This document shows, piece after piece, positions 10,401-25,100 of a DNA stretch of 64,000 nucleotides. Source of the DNA: Paragordius varius (lineage: Eukaryota; Nematomorpha); assembly GCA_964247055.1 (NCBI GenBank), contig OZ176053.1, positions 13,702,001 to 13,766,000 of the forward strand. The letters run 5' to 3'. Position 1 is the stretch's first letter. Each line of letters starts with the position of its first letter. The notes below the pieces were generated by a model. The model was not told the origin of the DNA. It saw only the letters and a program-made list of their open reading frames with translations, and did not search any database. A program made the position numbers and the translations under genes.

Positions 10401-12000
10401 CAAAATAATTTTTTATACATTCTCTTAGCAAGAATACATCAAATAATAGAGATAGTTTGACAAACTCTTTCATATCCGATTTTTACAACGATACTTTATA
10501 AATTAATGTATAAAACTAGTCGTATCAATAAGTCGCATCAATACTCAAGTTAAACTTTGTCCTTAAAAATCGGATATTGGTCACCAGTGAACAAAATAAT
10601 TTTTTATACATTCTCTTAGTAAGACTACATCAAAATATAGAGATAGTTTGACAAACTCTTTCATATCCGATTTTTACAACGATACTTTAAAAATTATGGT
10701 ATTAAACCAGTCGCATCAATACTCAAGTTAAACTTTGTCCTTAAAAATCGGATATTGGTCACCGGTGAACAAAATTTTTTTTATACATTCTCTTAGTAGG
10801 ACTACATATAAATATAGAGATAGTTTGGCAAACTCTTTCATATCCGATTTTTACAACAATACTTTAAAAATTAATGTATAAAACTAGTCTAATCAATACT
10901 ATAGTTAAACTTTGTCCTTAAAAATCGGATATTGGTCACCGGTGAACAAAATAATTTTTGATACATTCTCTTAGTAAGACTACATCAAAATATAGAGATA
11001 GTTTTGCAAACTCTTTCATATCCGATTTTTACAACGATACTTTAAAAATTAATGTATAAAACTAGTCGCATCAATACTCAAGTTAAACTTTGTCCTTAAA
11101 AATCGGATATTGGTCACCGGTGAACAAAATTTTTTTTATACATTCTCTTAGTAGGACTACATATAAATATAGAGATAGTTTGGCAAACTCTTTCATATCC
11201 GATTTTTAAAACGATACTTTATAAATTAATGTATAAAACTAGTCGTATCAATAAGTCGCATCAATACTCAAGTTAAACTTTGTCCTTAAAAATCGGATAT
11301 TGGTCACCGGTGAACAAAATAATTTTTTATATATTCTCTTAGTAAGACTACATCAAAATATAGAGATAGTTAGACAAACTCTTTCATATCCGATTTTTAC
11401 AACGATACTTTAAAAATTATGGTTTTAAACCAGTCGCATCAATACTCAAGTTAAACTTTGTCCTTAAAAATCGGATATTGGTCACCGGTGAACAAAATTT
11501 TTTTTATACATTCTCTTAGTAGGACTACATATAAATATAGAGATAGTTTGGCAAACTCTTTCATATCCGATTTTTACAACAATACTATAAAAATTAATGT
11601 ATAAAACTAGTCGCATGATTACTCAAGTTAAACTTTGTCCTTAAAAATCGGATATTGGTCACCGGTGAACAAAATTATTTTTTATACATTCTCTTAGTAG
11701 GACTACATCAAAATATAGAGATAGTTTGACAAACTCTTTTATATCCGATTTTTACAACGATACTTTATAAATTAATGTATAAAACTAGTCGTATCAATAA
11801 ATCGCATCAATACTCAAGTTAAACTTTGTCCTTAAAAATCGGATATTGGTCACCGGTGAACAAAATTATTTTTTATACATTCTCTTAGTAGGACTACATC
11901 AAAATATAGAGATAGTTTGGCAAACTCTTTCATATCCGATTTTTACAACGATACTTTAAAAATTAATGTATAAAACTAGTCGTATCAATAAATCGCATCA
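7441..12000 (+). repeat. Array block with ~535-bp trimer periods
   Basis: Marker variants here are AAAAATTATGGTATTAAACC, AGCAAGAATACATCAAATAA, TAGAGCTAGTTTG, GTCACCAGTGAAC and GTAGGACTACATATAAATA. The CACCAGTG variant occurs at 7,951, 8,485 and 9,021 (intervals 534 and 536 bp), then at 10,578, which is three-monomer periodicity followed by disruption. One monomer near 8,881 has lost CATCAAATAAT (AGCAAGAATAAGAGATAG). The right part carries monomers with an A/T run contracted to AAAATTTTTTTTATAC. No gene or foreign sequence is visible. Confidence 0.85.
9591..9891 (+). repeat. Fused monomer pair with a 54-bp deletion
   Basis: After 9,738 the sequence jumps from TTGGTCAC straight to AGAGATAGTTTGAC. 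The normal CGGTGAAC...CATTCT end of one monomer and the first 24 bases of the next are missing, a 54-bp loss, so the two units together span 301 bp. A partial duplication follows: GACTACATATAAAT occurs at 9,421 and again at 9,900, an interval of 479 bp, which equals three monomers minus this deletion. The loss removes the TCACCGGTGA palindrome and the second arm of inverted repeat B of one unit. Confidence 0.88.
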
Positions 12001-13170
12001 ACACTCAAGTTAAACTTTGTCCTTAAAAATCGGATATTGGTCACCGGTGAACAAAATGATTTTTTATACATTCTCTTAGTAGGACTACATCAAAATATAG
12101 AGATAGTTTGGCAAACTCTTTCATATCTGATTTTTACAACGATACTTTAAAAATTAATGTGTTAAACTAGTCGCATCAATACTCAAGTTAAACTTTGTCC
12201 TTAAAAATCGGATATTGGTCACCGGTGAACAAAATTATTTTTTATACCTCTTAGTAGGACTACATCAAAATATAGAGATAGTTTGGCAAACTCTTTTATA
12301 TCTGATTTTTACAACGATACTTTAAAAATTAAGTGTTAAACTAGTCGCATCAATACTCAAGTTAAACTTTGTCCTTAAAAATCGGATATTGGTCACCGGT
12401 GAACAAATTATTTTTTATACATTCTCTCAGTAAGACTACATCAAAATATAGAGATAGTTTGACAAACTCTTTCATATCCGATTTTTACAACGATACTTTA
12501 AAAATTAATGTATAAAACTAGTCGTATCAATAAATTGCATCAATACTCAAGTTAAACTTTGTCCTTAAAAATCGGATATTCGTCACCGGTGAACAAAATT
12601 ATTTTTTATACATTCTCTTAGTAGGACTACATCAAAATATAGAGATAGTTTGGCAAACTCTTTCATATCTGATTTTTACAACGATACTTTAAAAATTAAG
12701 TGTTAAACTAGTCGCATCAATACTCAAGTTAAACTTTGTCCTTAAAAATCGGATATTGGTCACCGGTGAACAAATTATTTTTTATACATTCTCTCAGTAA
12801 GACTACATCAAAATATAGAGATAGTTTGACAAACTCTTTCATATCCGATTTTTACAACGATACTTTAAAAATTAATGTATAAAACTAGTCGTATCAATAA
12901 ATTGCATCAATACTCAAGTTAAACTTTGTCCTTAAAAATCGGATATTCGTCACCGGTGAACAAAATTATTTTTTATACATTCTCTTAGTAGGACTACATC
13001 AAAATATAGAGATAGTTTGGCAAACTCTTTCATATCCGATTTTTACAACGATACTTTAAAAATTAATGTATAAAACTAGTCGTATCAATAAATTGCATCA
13101 ATACTCAAGTTAAACTTTGTCCTTAAAAATCGGATATTGGTCACCGGTGAACAAAATTATTTTTTATACA
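12000..13170 (+). repeat. 367-bp dimer higher-order repeat block
   Basis: Two monomer types alternate: one with TTCATATCTGATTTTTAC and TTAAGTGTTAAAC, the other a long unit with AATAAATTGCATC and GGATATTCGTCACC. AAGTGTTAAAC occurs at 12,331 and 12,698, an interval of 367 bp, one standard plus one long unit less small indels. The same pair appears once more near 14,346 and once near 25,561, showing that the dimer was moved as a module. Confidence 0.82.
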
Positions 13171-15530
13171 TTCTCTCAGTAAGACTACATCAAAATATAG
13201 AGATAGTTTGACAAACTCTTTCATATCCGATTTTTACAACGATACTTTAAAAATAATGTGTTAAACTAGTCACATCAATACTCAAGTTAAACTTTGTCCT
13301 TAAAAATCGTATATTGGTCACCGGTGAACAAAATTATTTTTTATACATTCTCTTAGTAAGACTACATCAAAATATAGAGATAGTTTGACAAACTCTTTCA
13401 TATCCGATTTTTACAACAATACTTTAAAAATTAATGTATAAAACTAGTCCTATCAATAAATCGCATCAATACTCAAGTTAAACTTTGTCCTTAAAAATCG
13501 GATATTGGTCACCGGTGAACAAAATTTTTTTTATACATTCTCTTAGTAGGACTACATATAAATATAGAGATAGTTTGGCAAACTCTTTCATATCCGATTT
13601 TTACAACAATACTTTAAAAATTAATGTATAAAACTAGTCTAATCAATACTATAGTTAAACTTTGTCCTTAAAAATCGGATATTGGTCACCGGTGAACAAA
13701 ATAATTTTTGATACATTCTCTTAGTAAGACTACATCAAAATATAGAGATAGTTTGACAAACTCTTTCATATCCAATTTTTACAACGATACTTTAAAAATT
13801 ATGGTATTAAACCAGTCGCATCAATACTCAAGTTAAACTTTGTCCTTAAAAATCGGATATTGGTCACCGGTGAACAAAATAATTTTTTTACATTCTCTTA
13901 GTAAGACTACATCAAAATATAGAGATAGTTTGACAAACTCTTTCAAATCCGATTTTTACAACGATACTTTAAAAATTAATCTATTAAACTAGTCGCATCA
14001 ATACTCAAGTTAAACTTTGTCCTTAAAAATCGGATATTGGTCACCGGTGAACAAATTATTTTTTATACATTCTCTCAGTAAGACTACATCAAAATATAGA
14101 GATAGTTTGACAAACTCTTTCATATCCGATTTTTACAACGATACTTTAAAAATTAATGTATAAAACTAGTCGTATCAATAAATTGCATCAATACTCAAGT
14201 TAAACTTTGTCCTTAAAAATCGGATATTCGTCACCGGTGAACAAAATTATTTTTTATACATTCTCTTAGTAGGACTACATCAAAATATAGAGATAGTTTG
14301 GCAAACTCTTTCATATCTGATTTTTACAACGATACTTTAAAAATTAAGTGTTAAACTAGTCGCATCAATACTCAAGTTAAACTTTGTCCTTAAAAATCGG
14401 ATATTGGTCACCGGTGAACAAAATTATTTTTTATACATTCTCTCAGTAAGACTACATCAAAATAAATTGATAGTTTGACAAACTCTTTCATATCCGATTT
14501 TTACAACGATACTTTAAAAATAATGTGTTAAACTAGTCACATCAATACTCAAGTTAAACTTTGTCCTTAAAAATCGTATATTGGTCACCGGTGAACAAAA
14601 TTATTTTTTATACATTCTCTTAGTAAGACTACATCAAAATATAGAGATAGTTTGACAAACTCTTTCATATCCGATTTTTACAACAATACTTTAAAAATTA
14701 ATGTATAAAACTAGTCCTATCAATAAATCGCATCAATACTCAAGTTAAACTTTGTCCTTAAAAATCGGATATTGGTCACCGGTGAACAAAATTTTTTTTA
14801 TACATTCTCTTAGTAGGACTACATATAAATATAGAGATAGTTTGGCAAACTCTTTCATATCCGATTTTTACAACAATACTTTAAAAATTAATGTATAAAA
14901 CTAGTCTAATCAATACTATAGTTAAACTTTGTCCTTAAAAATCGGATATTGGTCACCGGTGAACAAAATAATTTTTGATACATTCTCTTAGTAAGACTAC
15001 ATCAAAATATAGAGATAGTTTGACAAACTCTTTCATATCCAATTTTTACAACGATACTTTAAAAATTATGGTATTAAACCAGTCGCATCAATACTCAAGT
15101 TAAACTTTGTCCTTAAAAATCGGATATTGGTCACCGGTGAACAAAATAATTTTTTTACATTCTCTTAGTAAGACTACATCAAAATATAGAGATAGTTTGA
15201 CAAACTCTTTCAAATCCGATTTTTACAACGATACTTTAAAAATTAATCTATTAAACTAGTCGCATCAATACTCAAGTTAAACTTTGTCCTTAAAAATCGG
15301 ATATTGGTCACCGGTGAACAAAATAATTTTTTATACATTCTCTTAGCAAGACTACATCAAATAATAGAGATAGTTTGATAAACTCTTTCATATCCGATTT
15401 TTACAACGATACTTTACAAATTAATGTATAAAACTAGTCGTATCAATAAGTCGCATCAATACTCAAGTTAAACTTTGTCCTTAAAAATCGGATATTGGTC
15501 ACCGGTGAACAAAATTATTTTTTATACATT
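13170..15530 (+). repeat. Segmental duplication, offset 1,267
   Basis: The rare word CTAGTCCTATC occurs at 13,444 and 14,711. The following units (TTTTTTTTATAC with ACATATAAATA; CTAGTCTAATC; ATATCCAATTTTTAC; CAAATCCGATTTTTAC with TTAATCTATTAAAC) repeat in the same order 1,267 bp later. The segment covers about seven monomers, roughly 13.2-14.0 kb and 14.4-15.3 kb. It ends in a unit with AGCAAGACTACATCAAATAA, a marker of the ten-monomer repeat further right. One unit near 14,460 has AAATAAATTGATAG in place of AAATATAGAGATAG. Confidence 0.82.
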
Positions 15531-18500
15531 CTCTTAGTAAGACTACATCAAAATATAGAGATAGTTTGACAAACTCTTTCATATCCGATTTTTACAACGA
15601 TACTTTAAAAATTATGGTATCAAACCAGTCGCATCAATACTCAAGTTAAACTTTGTCCTTAAAAATCGGATATTGGTCACCGGTGAACAAAATTATTTTT
15701 TATACATTCTCTTAGTAGGACTACATATAAATATAGAGATAGTTTGGCAAATTCTTTCATATCCGATTTTTACAACAATACTTTAAAAATTAATGTATAA
15801 AACTAGTCGCATGATTACTCAAGTTAAACTTTGTCCTTAATAATCGGATATTGGTCACCGGTGAACAAAATAATTTTTTATACATTCTCTTAGTAAGACT
15901 ACATCAAAATATAGAGATAGTTTTGCAAACTCTTTCATATCCGATTTTTACAACGATACTTTAAAAATTAATGTATAAAACTAGTCGCATCAATACTCAA
16001 GTTAAACTTTGTCCTCAAAAATCGGATATTGGTCACCGGTGAACAAAATTTTTTTTATACATTCTCTTAGTAGGACTACATATAAATATAGAGATAGTTT
16101 GGCAAACCTTTCATATCCGATTTTTACAACAATACTTTAAAAATTAATGTATAAAACTAGTCGCATGATTACTCAAGTTAAACTTTGTCCTTAAAAATCG
16201 GATATTGGTCACCGGTGAACAAAATAATTTTTTATACATTCTCTTAGTAAGACTACATCAAAATATAGAGATAGTTTTGCAAACTCTTTCATATCCGATT
16301 TTTACAACGATACTTTAAAAATTAATGTATAAAACTAGTCGCATCAATACTCAAGTTAAACTTTGTCCTTAAAAATCGGATATTGGTCACCGGTGAACAA
16401 AATTATTTTTTATACATTCTCTTAGTAAGACTACATCAAAATATAGAGATAGTTTGAGAAACTCTTTCATATCCGATTTTTACAACGATACTTTAAAAAT
16501 TAATGTATTAAACTAGTCGCATCAATACTCAAGTTAAACTTTGTCCTTAAAAATCGGATATTGGTCACCGGTGAACAAAATTATTTTTTATACATTCTCT
16601 TAGTAAGACTACATCAAAATATAGAGATAGTTTTGCAAACTCTTTCATATCCGATTTTTACAACGATACTTTTAAAATTAATGTATAAAACTAGTCGCAT
16701 CAATACTCAAGTTAAACTTTGTCCTTAAAAATCGGATATTGGTCACCGGTGAACAAAATTATTTTTTATACATTCTCTTAGTAAGACTACATCAAAATAT
16801 AGAGATAGTTTGAGAAACTCTTTCATATCCGATTTTTACAACGATACTTTAAAAATTAATGTATTAAACTAGTCGCATCAATACTCAAGTTAAACTTTGT
16901 CCTTAAAAATCGGATATTGGTCACCGGTGAACAAAATTATTTTTTATACATTCTCTTAGTAAGACTACATCAAAATATAGAGATAGTTTGACAAACTCTT
17001 TCATATCCGATTTTTACAACGATACTTTAAAAATTATGGTATCAAACCAGTCGCATCAATACTCAAGTTAAACTTTGTCCTTAAAAATCGGATATTGGTC
17101 ACCGGTGAACAAAATTATTTTTTATACATTCTCTTAGTAGGACTACATCAAAATATAGAGATAGTTTGGCAAACTCTTTCATATCCGATTTTTACAACGA
17201 TACTTTAAAAATTAATGTATAAAACTAGTCGCATCAATACTATAGTTAAACTTTGTCCTTAAAAATCGGATATTGGTCACCGGTAAACAAAATAATTTTT
17301 GATACATTCTCTTAGTAAGACTACATCAAAATATAGAGATAGTTTGACAAACTCTTTCATATCCAATTTTTACAACGATACTTTAAAAATTATGGTATTA
17401 AACCAGTCGCATCAATACTCAAGTTAAACTTTGTCCTTAAAAATCGGATATTGGTCACCGGTGAACAAAATAATTTTTTTACATTCTCTTAGTAAGACTA
17501 AATCAAAATATAGAGATAGTTTGACAAACTCTTTCAAATCCGATTTTTACAACGATACTTTAATAATTAATCTATTAAACTAGTCGCTTCAATACTGTAG
17601 TTAAACTTTGTCCTTAAAAATCGGATATTGGTCACCGGTGAACAAAATAATTTTTTATACCTTCTCTTAGCAAGACTACATCAAATAATAGAGATTTGAC
17701 AAACTCTTTCATATCCGATTTTTACAACGATACTTTACAAATTAATGTATAAAACTAGTCGTATCAATAAGTCGCATCAATACTCAAGTTAAACTTTGTC
17801 CTTAAAAATCGGATATTGGTCACCGGTGAACAAAATAATTTTTTATACATTCTCTTAGTAAGACTACATCAAAATATAGAGATAGTTTTGCAAACTCTTT
17901 CATATCCGATTTTTACAACGATACTTTAAAAATTAATGTATAAAACTAGTCGCATCAATACTCAAGTTAAACTTTGTCCTTAAAAATCGGATATTGGTCA
18001 CCGGTGAACAAAATTTTTTTTATACATTCTCTTAGTAGGACTACATATAAATATAGAGATAGTTTGGCAAACTCTTTCATATCCGATTTTTACAACAATA
18101 CTTTAAAAATTAATGTATAAAACTAGTCGCATGATTACTCAAGTTAAACTTTGTCCTTAAAAATCGGATATTGGTCACCGGTGAACAAAATAATTTTTTA
18201 TACATTCTCTTAGTAAGACTACATCAAAATATAGAGATAGTTTTGCAAACTCTTTCATATCCGATTTTTACAACGATACTTTAAAAATTAATGTATAAAA
18301 CTAGTCGCATCAATACTCAAGTTAAACTTTGTCCTTAAAAATCGGATATTGGTCACCGGTGAACAAAATTATTTTTTATACATTCTCTTAGTAAGACTAC
18401 ATCAAAATATAGAGATAGTTTGAGAAACTCTTTCATATCCGATTTTTACAACGATACTTTAAAAATTAATGTATTAAACTAGTCGCATCAATACTCAAGT

Positions 18501-18742
18501 TAAACTTTGTCCTTAAAAATCGGATATTGGTCACCGGTGAACAAAATTATTTTTTATACATTCTCTTAGTAAGACTACATCAAAATATAGAGATAGTTTG
18601 ACAAACTCTTTCATATCCGATTTTAACAACGATACTTTAAAAATTAATGTATTAAACTAGTCGCATCAATACTCAAGTTAAACTTTGTCCTTAAAAATCG
18701 GATATTGGTCACCGGTGAACAAAATTATTTTTTAAACATTCT
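15530..18742 (+). repeat. Early copy of the ten-monomer higher-order repeat
   Basis: The monomer order matches the HOR at 26,935-34,400: ATTATGGTATCAAACC unit; ACATATAAATA unit with GCATGATTAC; CTTAATAATCGG junction; GTTTTGCAAAC unit; another ACATATAAATA unit; GTTTTGCAAAC; GTTTGAGAAAC; then units with ACTATAG, CCAATTTTTAC, CAAATCCG and AGCAAGAC. Here the GTTTTGC-GTTTGAG pair is present twice (about 16.25-16.95 kb), which makes this copy longer than the ten-unit form. Near 17,680 one unit has lost part of GATAGTTTGAC. The block then restarts the series at 17.83 kb and breaks off at about 18.74 kb. Confidence 0.8.
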
Positions 18743-21700
18743 CTTAGTAAGACTACATCAAAATATAGAGATAGTTTGACAAACTCTTTAATATCTGATT
18801 TTTACAACGAAACTTTAAAAATTAATGTATAATTTAGCATACGACAATATTCAATTTAAACTTTGTCCTTAAAAATCGGATATTGGTGACCGGTGAACGA
18901 AACTATTTTCTATACATTCTCTTAGAAGGACTACATTAAAATATAGAGATAGTTTGACAAAGTCTTTCATATCCGATTTTTACAACGTTACTTTAAAAAT
19001 TAATGTATAAAACTAGTCGCATCAATACTCAACCTAAACTTTGTCCTTAAAAATGGGATATTGGTCACCGGTGAACAAAACTATTTTTTATACATTCTCT
19101 TAGTAAGACTACATCAAAATATAGAGATAATTTGACAAACTCTTTAATATCTGATTTTTAGAGCGATACTTTAAAAATTAATGTATAATTTACATACGAC
19201 AATAAGCAAGTTAAACTTTGTCCTTAAAAATCGGATATTAGTCGCCGGTAAAGAAAATAATTTTTTATACATTCTCTTAGTAGTACTACATCAAAATATA
19301 GAGATAGTTTGACAAACTCTTTAATATCTGATTTTTAGAGCGATACTTTAAAAATAAATGTATAATTTAGCATACGACAATAAGCAAGTTAAACTTTGTC
19401 CTTAAAAATCGGATATTGGTCTCCGGTGAACAAAATTATTTTTTATACATTCTCTTAGTAAGACTACATCAAAATATAGAGATAGTTCAAACTCTTTCAT
19501 ATCCGATTTTTACAACGATACTTTAAAAATTAATGTATAAAACTAGTCGCATCAATACTCAAGCTAAACTTTGTCCTTAAAAATGGGATATTGGTCACCG
19601 GTGAACAAAATTATTTTTTATACATTCTCTTATTAAGACTACATCAAAATATAGAGATAGTTTGACAAACTCTTTCATATCCGATTTTTACAACGATACT
19701 TTAAAAATTAATGTATAAAACTAGTCGCATCAATACTCAAGTTAAACTTTGTCCTTAAAAATCGGATATTGGTCACCGGTGAACAAAATTTTTTTTATAC
19801 ATTCTCTTAGTAGGACTACATATAAATATAGAGATAGTTTGGCAAACTCTTTCATATCCGATTTTTACAACGATACTTTAAAAATTAATGTATAAAACTA
19901 GTCGCATCAATACTCAAGTTTAACTTTGTCCTTAAAAATCGGATATTGGTCACCGGTGAACAAAATAATTTTTTTACATTCTGTTAGTAAGACTACATCA
20001 AAATATAGAGATAGTTTGACAAACTCTTTCATATCCGATTTTTACAACGATACTTTAAAAATTATGGTATAACCAGTCGCATCAATACTCAAGTTAAACT
20101 TTGTCCTTAAAAATCGGATATTGGTCACCGGTGAACAAAATTATTTTTTATACATTCTCTTAGTAAGACTACATCAAAATATAGAGATATTTTGACAAAC
20201 TCTTTCATATCCGATTTTTACAACAATACTTTAAAAATTGATGTATAAAACTAGTCGTATCAATAAATCGCATCAATACTCAAGTTAAACTTTGTCCTTA
20301 AAAATCGGATATTGGTCACCGGTGAACAAAATTATTTTTTATACATTCTCTTAGTAGGACTACATCAAAATTAAGAGATAGTTTGGCAAACTCTTTCATA
20401 TCCGATTTTTACAACGATACTTTAAAAATTAATGTATAAAACTAGTCGCATCAATACTAAAGTTAAACTTTGTCCTTAAAAATCGGATATTGGTCACCGG
20501 TGAACAAAATAATTTTTTATACATTCTCTTAGTAAGACTACATCAAAATATAGAAATAGTTTGACAAACACTTTCATATCCGATTTTTACAACGATACTT
20601 TAAAAATTAATGTATTAAACTAGTCGCATCAATACTCATGTTAAACTTTGTCCTTAAAAATCGGATATTGGTCACGGGTGAACAAAATTATTTTTTATAC
20701 ATTCTCTTAGTAAGACTACATCAAATTATAGAGATAGTTTGACAAACTCTTTCATATCCGATTTTTACAATTAAACCAGTCGCATCAATACTCAAGTTAA
20801 ACTTTGTCCTTAAAAATCGGATATTGGTCACCGGTGAACAAAATTATTTTTTATACATTCTCTTAGTAAGACTACATCAAAATATAGAGATAGTTTGACA
20901 AACTCTTTCATATCCGATTTTTACAACGATACTTTAAAAATTAATGTATAAAACTAGTCGCATGATTACTCAAGTTAAACTTTGTCCTTAAAAATCGGAT
21001 ATTGGTCACCGGTGAACAAAATTATTTTTTATACATTCTCTTAGTACTACATCAAAATATAGAGATAGTTTGACAAACTCTTTCATATCCGATTTTTACA
21101 ACGATACTTTATAAATTAATGTATAAAACTAGTCGTATCAATAAATCGCATCAATACTCAAGTTAAACTTTGTCCTTAAAAATCGGATATTGGTCACCGG
21201 TGAACAAAATTATTTTTTATACATTCTCTTAGTAGGACTACATCAAAATATAGAGATAGTTTGGCAAACTCTTTCATATCCGATTTTTACAACGATACTT
21301 TAAAAATTAATGTATAAAACTAGTCGTTATAAATCGCATCAATACTCAAGTTAAACTTTGTCCTTAAAAATCGGATATTGGTCACCGGTGAACAAAATTA
21401 TTTTTTATACATTCTCTTAGTAAGACTACATCAAAATATAGAGATAGTTTGACAAACTCTTTCATATCCGATTTTTACAACGATACTTTAAAAATTAATG
21501 TATAAAACTAGTCGCATGATTACTCAAGTTAAACTTTGTCCTTAAAAATCGGATATTGGTCACCGGTGAACAAAATTATTTTTTATACATTCTCTTAGTA
21601 AGACTACATCAAAATATAGAGATAGTTTGATAAACTCTTTCATATCCGATTTTTACAACGATACTTTTAAAATTAATGTATAAAACTAGTCGCATGATTA

Positions 21701-22104
21701 CTCAAGTTAAACTTTGTCCTTAAAAATCGGATATTGGTCACCGGTGAACAAAATTATTTTTTATACATTCTCTTAGTAAGACTACATCAAAATATAGAGA
21801 TAGTTTGACAAACTCTTTCATATCCGATTTTTACAATTAAACCAGTCGCATCAATACTCAAGTTAAACTTTGTCCTTAAAAATCGGATATTGGTACCGGT
21901 GAACAAAATTATTTTTTATACATTCTCTTAGTAAGACTACATCAAAATATAGAGATAGTTTGACAAACTCTTTCATATCCGATTTTTACAACGATACTTT
22001 AAAAATTAATGTATAAAACTAGTCGCATGATTACTCAAGTTAAACTTTGTCCTTAAAAATCGGATATTGGTCACCGGTGAACAAAATTATTTTTTATACA
22101 TTCT
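18743..22104 (+). repeat. Tandem segmental duplication, copy 1 (3,362 bp)
   Basis: This is the first of two adjacent copies. It opens with V-class monomers (TTTAGCATACGACAATATTC at about 18,835), continues through a V1-V2 module, the ACATATAAATA unit, an ATTATGGTATAACC unit, then the CAAAATTAAGAG, GAAATAG and short-class series seen at 4.2-5.5 kb. Landmarks lie 3,362 bases from their partners: ACGACAATAT at 18,841 and 22,203, TAGTCGTTAT at 21,321 and 24,683. It has one extra 178-bp monomer near 21.6 kb (GTTTGATAAAC with ACTTTTAAAATT) that copy 2 lacks. At least half a dozen single-base differences separate the copies. Confidence 0.9.
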
Positions 22105-25100
22105 CTTAGTAGGACTACATCAAAATATAGAGATAGTTTGACAAACTCTTTAATATCTGATTTTTACAACGATACTTTAAAAATTAATGTATAATTTAGC
22201 ATACGACAATATTCAATTTAAACTTTGTCCTTAAAAATCGGATATTGGTGACCGGTGAACGAAACTATTTTCTATACATTCTCTTAGAAGGACTACATTA
22301 AAATATAGAGATAGTTTGACAAAGTCTTTCATATCCGATTTTTACAACGTTACTTTAAAAATTAATGTATAAAACTAGTCGCATCAATACTCAACCTAAA
22401 CTTTGTCCTTAAAAATGGGATATTGGTCACCGGTGAACAAAACTATTTTTTATACATTCTCTTAGTAAGACTATATCAAAATATAGAGATAATTTGACAA
22501 ACTCTTTAATATCTGATTTTTAGAGCGATACTTTAAAAATTAATGTATAATTTACATACGACAATAAGCAAGTTAAACTTTGTCCTTAAAAATCGGATAT
22601 TAGTCGCCGGTAAAGAAAATAATTTTTTATACATTCTCTTAGTAGTACTACATCAAAATATAGAGATAGTTTGACAAACTCTTTAATATCTGATTTTTAG
22701 AGCGATACTTTAAAAATAAATGTATAATTTAGCATACGACAATAAGCAAGTTAAACTTTGTCCTTAAAAATCGGATATTGGTCTCCGGTGAACAAAATTA
22801 TTTTTTATACATTCTCTTATTAAGACTACATCAAAATATAGAGATAGTTCAAACTCTTTCATATCCGATTTTTACAACGATACTTTTAAAATTAATGTAT
22901 AAAACTAGTCGCATCAATACTCAAGCTAAACTTTGTCCTTAAAAATGGGATATTGGTCACCGGTGAACAAAATTATTTTTTATACATTCTCTTATTAAGA
23001 CTACATCAAAATATAGAGATAGTTTGACAAACTCTTTCATATCCGATTTTTACAACAATACTTTAAAAATTAATGTATAAAACTAGTCGCATCAATACTC
23101 AAGTTAAACTTTGTCCTTAAAAATCGGATATTGGTCACCGGTGAACAAAATTTTTTTTATACATTCTCTTAGTATGACTACATATAAATATAGAGATAGT
23201 TTGGCAAACTCTTTCATATCCGATTTTTACAACGATACTTTAAAAATTAATGTATAAAACTAGTCGCATCAATACTCAAGTTAAACTTTGTCCTTAAAAA
23301 TCGGATATTGGTCACCGGTGAACAAAATAATTTTTTTACATTCTGTTAGTAAGACTACATCAAAATATAGAGATAGTTTGACAAACTCTTTCATATCCGA
23401 TTTTTACAACGATACTTTAAAAATTATGGTATAACCAGTCGCATCAATACTCAAGTTAAACTTTGTCCTTAAAAATCGGATATTGGTCACCGGTGAACAA
23501 AATTATTTTTTATACATTCTCTTAGTAAGACTACATCAAAATATAGAGATATTTTGACAAACTCTTTCATATCCGATTTTTACAACAATACTTTAAAAAT
23601 TGATGTATAAAACTAGTCGTATCAATAAATCGCATCAATACTCAAGTTAAACTTTGTCCTTAAAAATCGGATATTGGTCACCGGTGAACAAAATTATTTT
23701 TTATACATTCTCTTAGTAGGACTACATCAAAATTAAGAGATAGTTTGGCAAACTCTTTCATATCCGATTTTTACAACGATACTTTAAAAATTAATGTATA
23801 AAACTAGTCGCATCAATACTAAAGTTAAACTTTGTCCTTAAAAATCGGATATTGGTCACCGGTGAACAAAATAATTTTTTATACATTCTCTTAGTAAGAC
23901 TACATCAAAATATAGAAATAGTTTGACAAACACTTTCATATCCGATTTTTACAACGATACTTTAAAAATTAATGTATTAAACTAGTCGCATCAATACTCA
24001 TGTTAAACTTTGTCCTTAAAAATCGGATATTGGTCACGGGTGAACAAAATTATTTTTTATACATTCTCTTAGTAAGACTACATCAAATTATAGAGATAGT
24101 TTGACAAACTCTTTCATATCCGATTTTTACAATTAAACCAGTCGCATCAATACTCAAGTTAAACTTTGTCCTTAAAAATCGGATATTGGTCACCGGTGAA
24201 CAAAATTATTTTTTATACATTCTCTTAGTAAGACTACATCAAAATATAGAGATAGTTTGACAAACTCTTTCATATCCGATTTTTACAACGATACTTTAAA
24301 AATTAATGTATAAAACTAGTCGCATGATTACTCAAGTTAAACTTTGTCCTTAAAAATCGGATATTGGTCACCGGTGAACAAAATTATTTTTTATACATTC
24401 TCTTAGTACTACATCAAAATATAGAGATAGTTTGACAAACTCTTTCATATCCGATTTTTACAACGATACTTTATAAATTAATGTATAAAACTAGTCGTAT
24501 CAATAAATCGCATCAATACTCAAGTTAAACTTTGTCCTTAAAAATCGGATATTGGTCACCGGTGAACAAAATTATTTTTTATACATTCTCTTAGTAGGAC
24601 TACATCAAAATATAGAGATAGTTTGGCAAACTCTTTCATATCCGATTTTTACAACGATACTTTAAAAATTAATGTATAAAACTAGTCGTTATAAATCGCA
24701 TCAATACTCAAGTTAAACTTTGTCCTTAAAAATCGGATATTGGTCACCGGTGAACAAAATTATTTTTTATACATTCTCTTAGTAAGACTACATCAAAATA
24801 TAGAGATAGTTTGACAAACTCTTTCATATCCGATTTTTACAACGATACTTTAAAAATTAATGTATAAAACTAGTCGCATGATTACTCAAGTTAAACTTTG
24901 TCCTTAAAAATCGGATATTGGTCACCGGTGAACAAAATTATTTTTTATACATTCTCTTAGTAGGACTACATCAAAATATAGAGATAGTTTGACAAACTCT
25001 TTCATATCCGATTTTTACAATTAAACCAGTCGCATCAATACTCAAGTTAAACTTTGTCCTTAAAAATCGGATATTGGTACCGGTGAACAAAATTATTTTT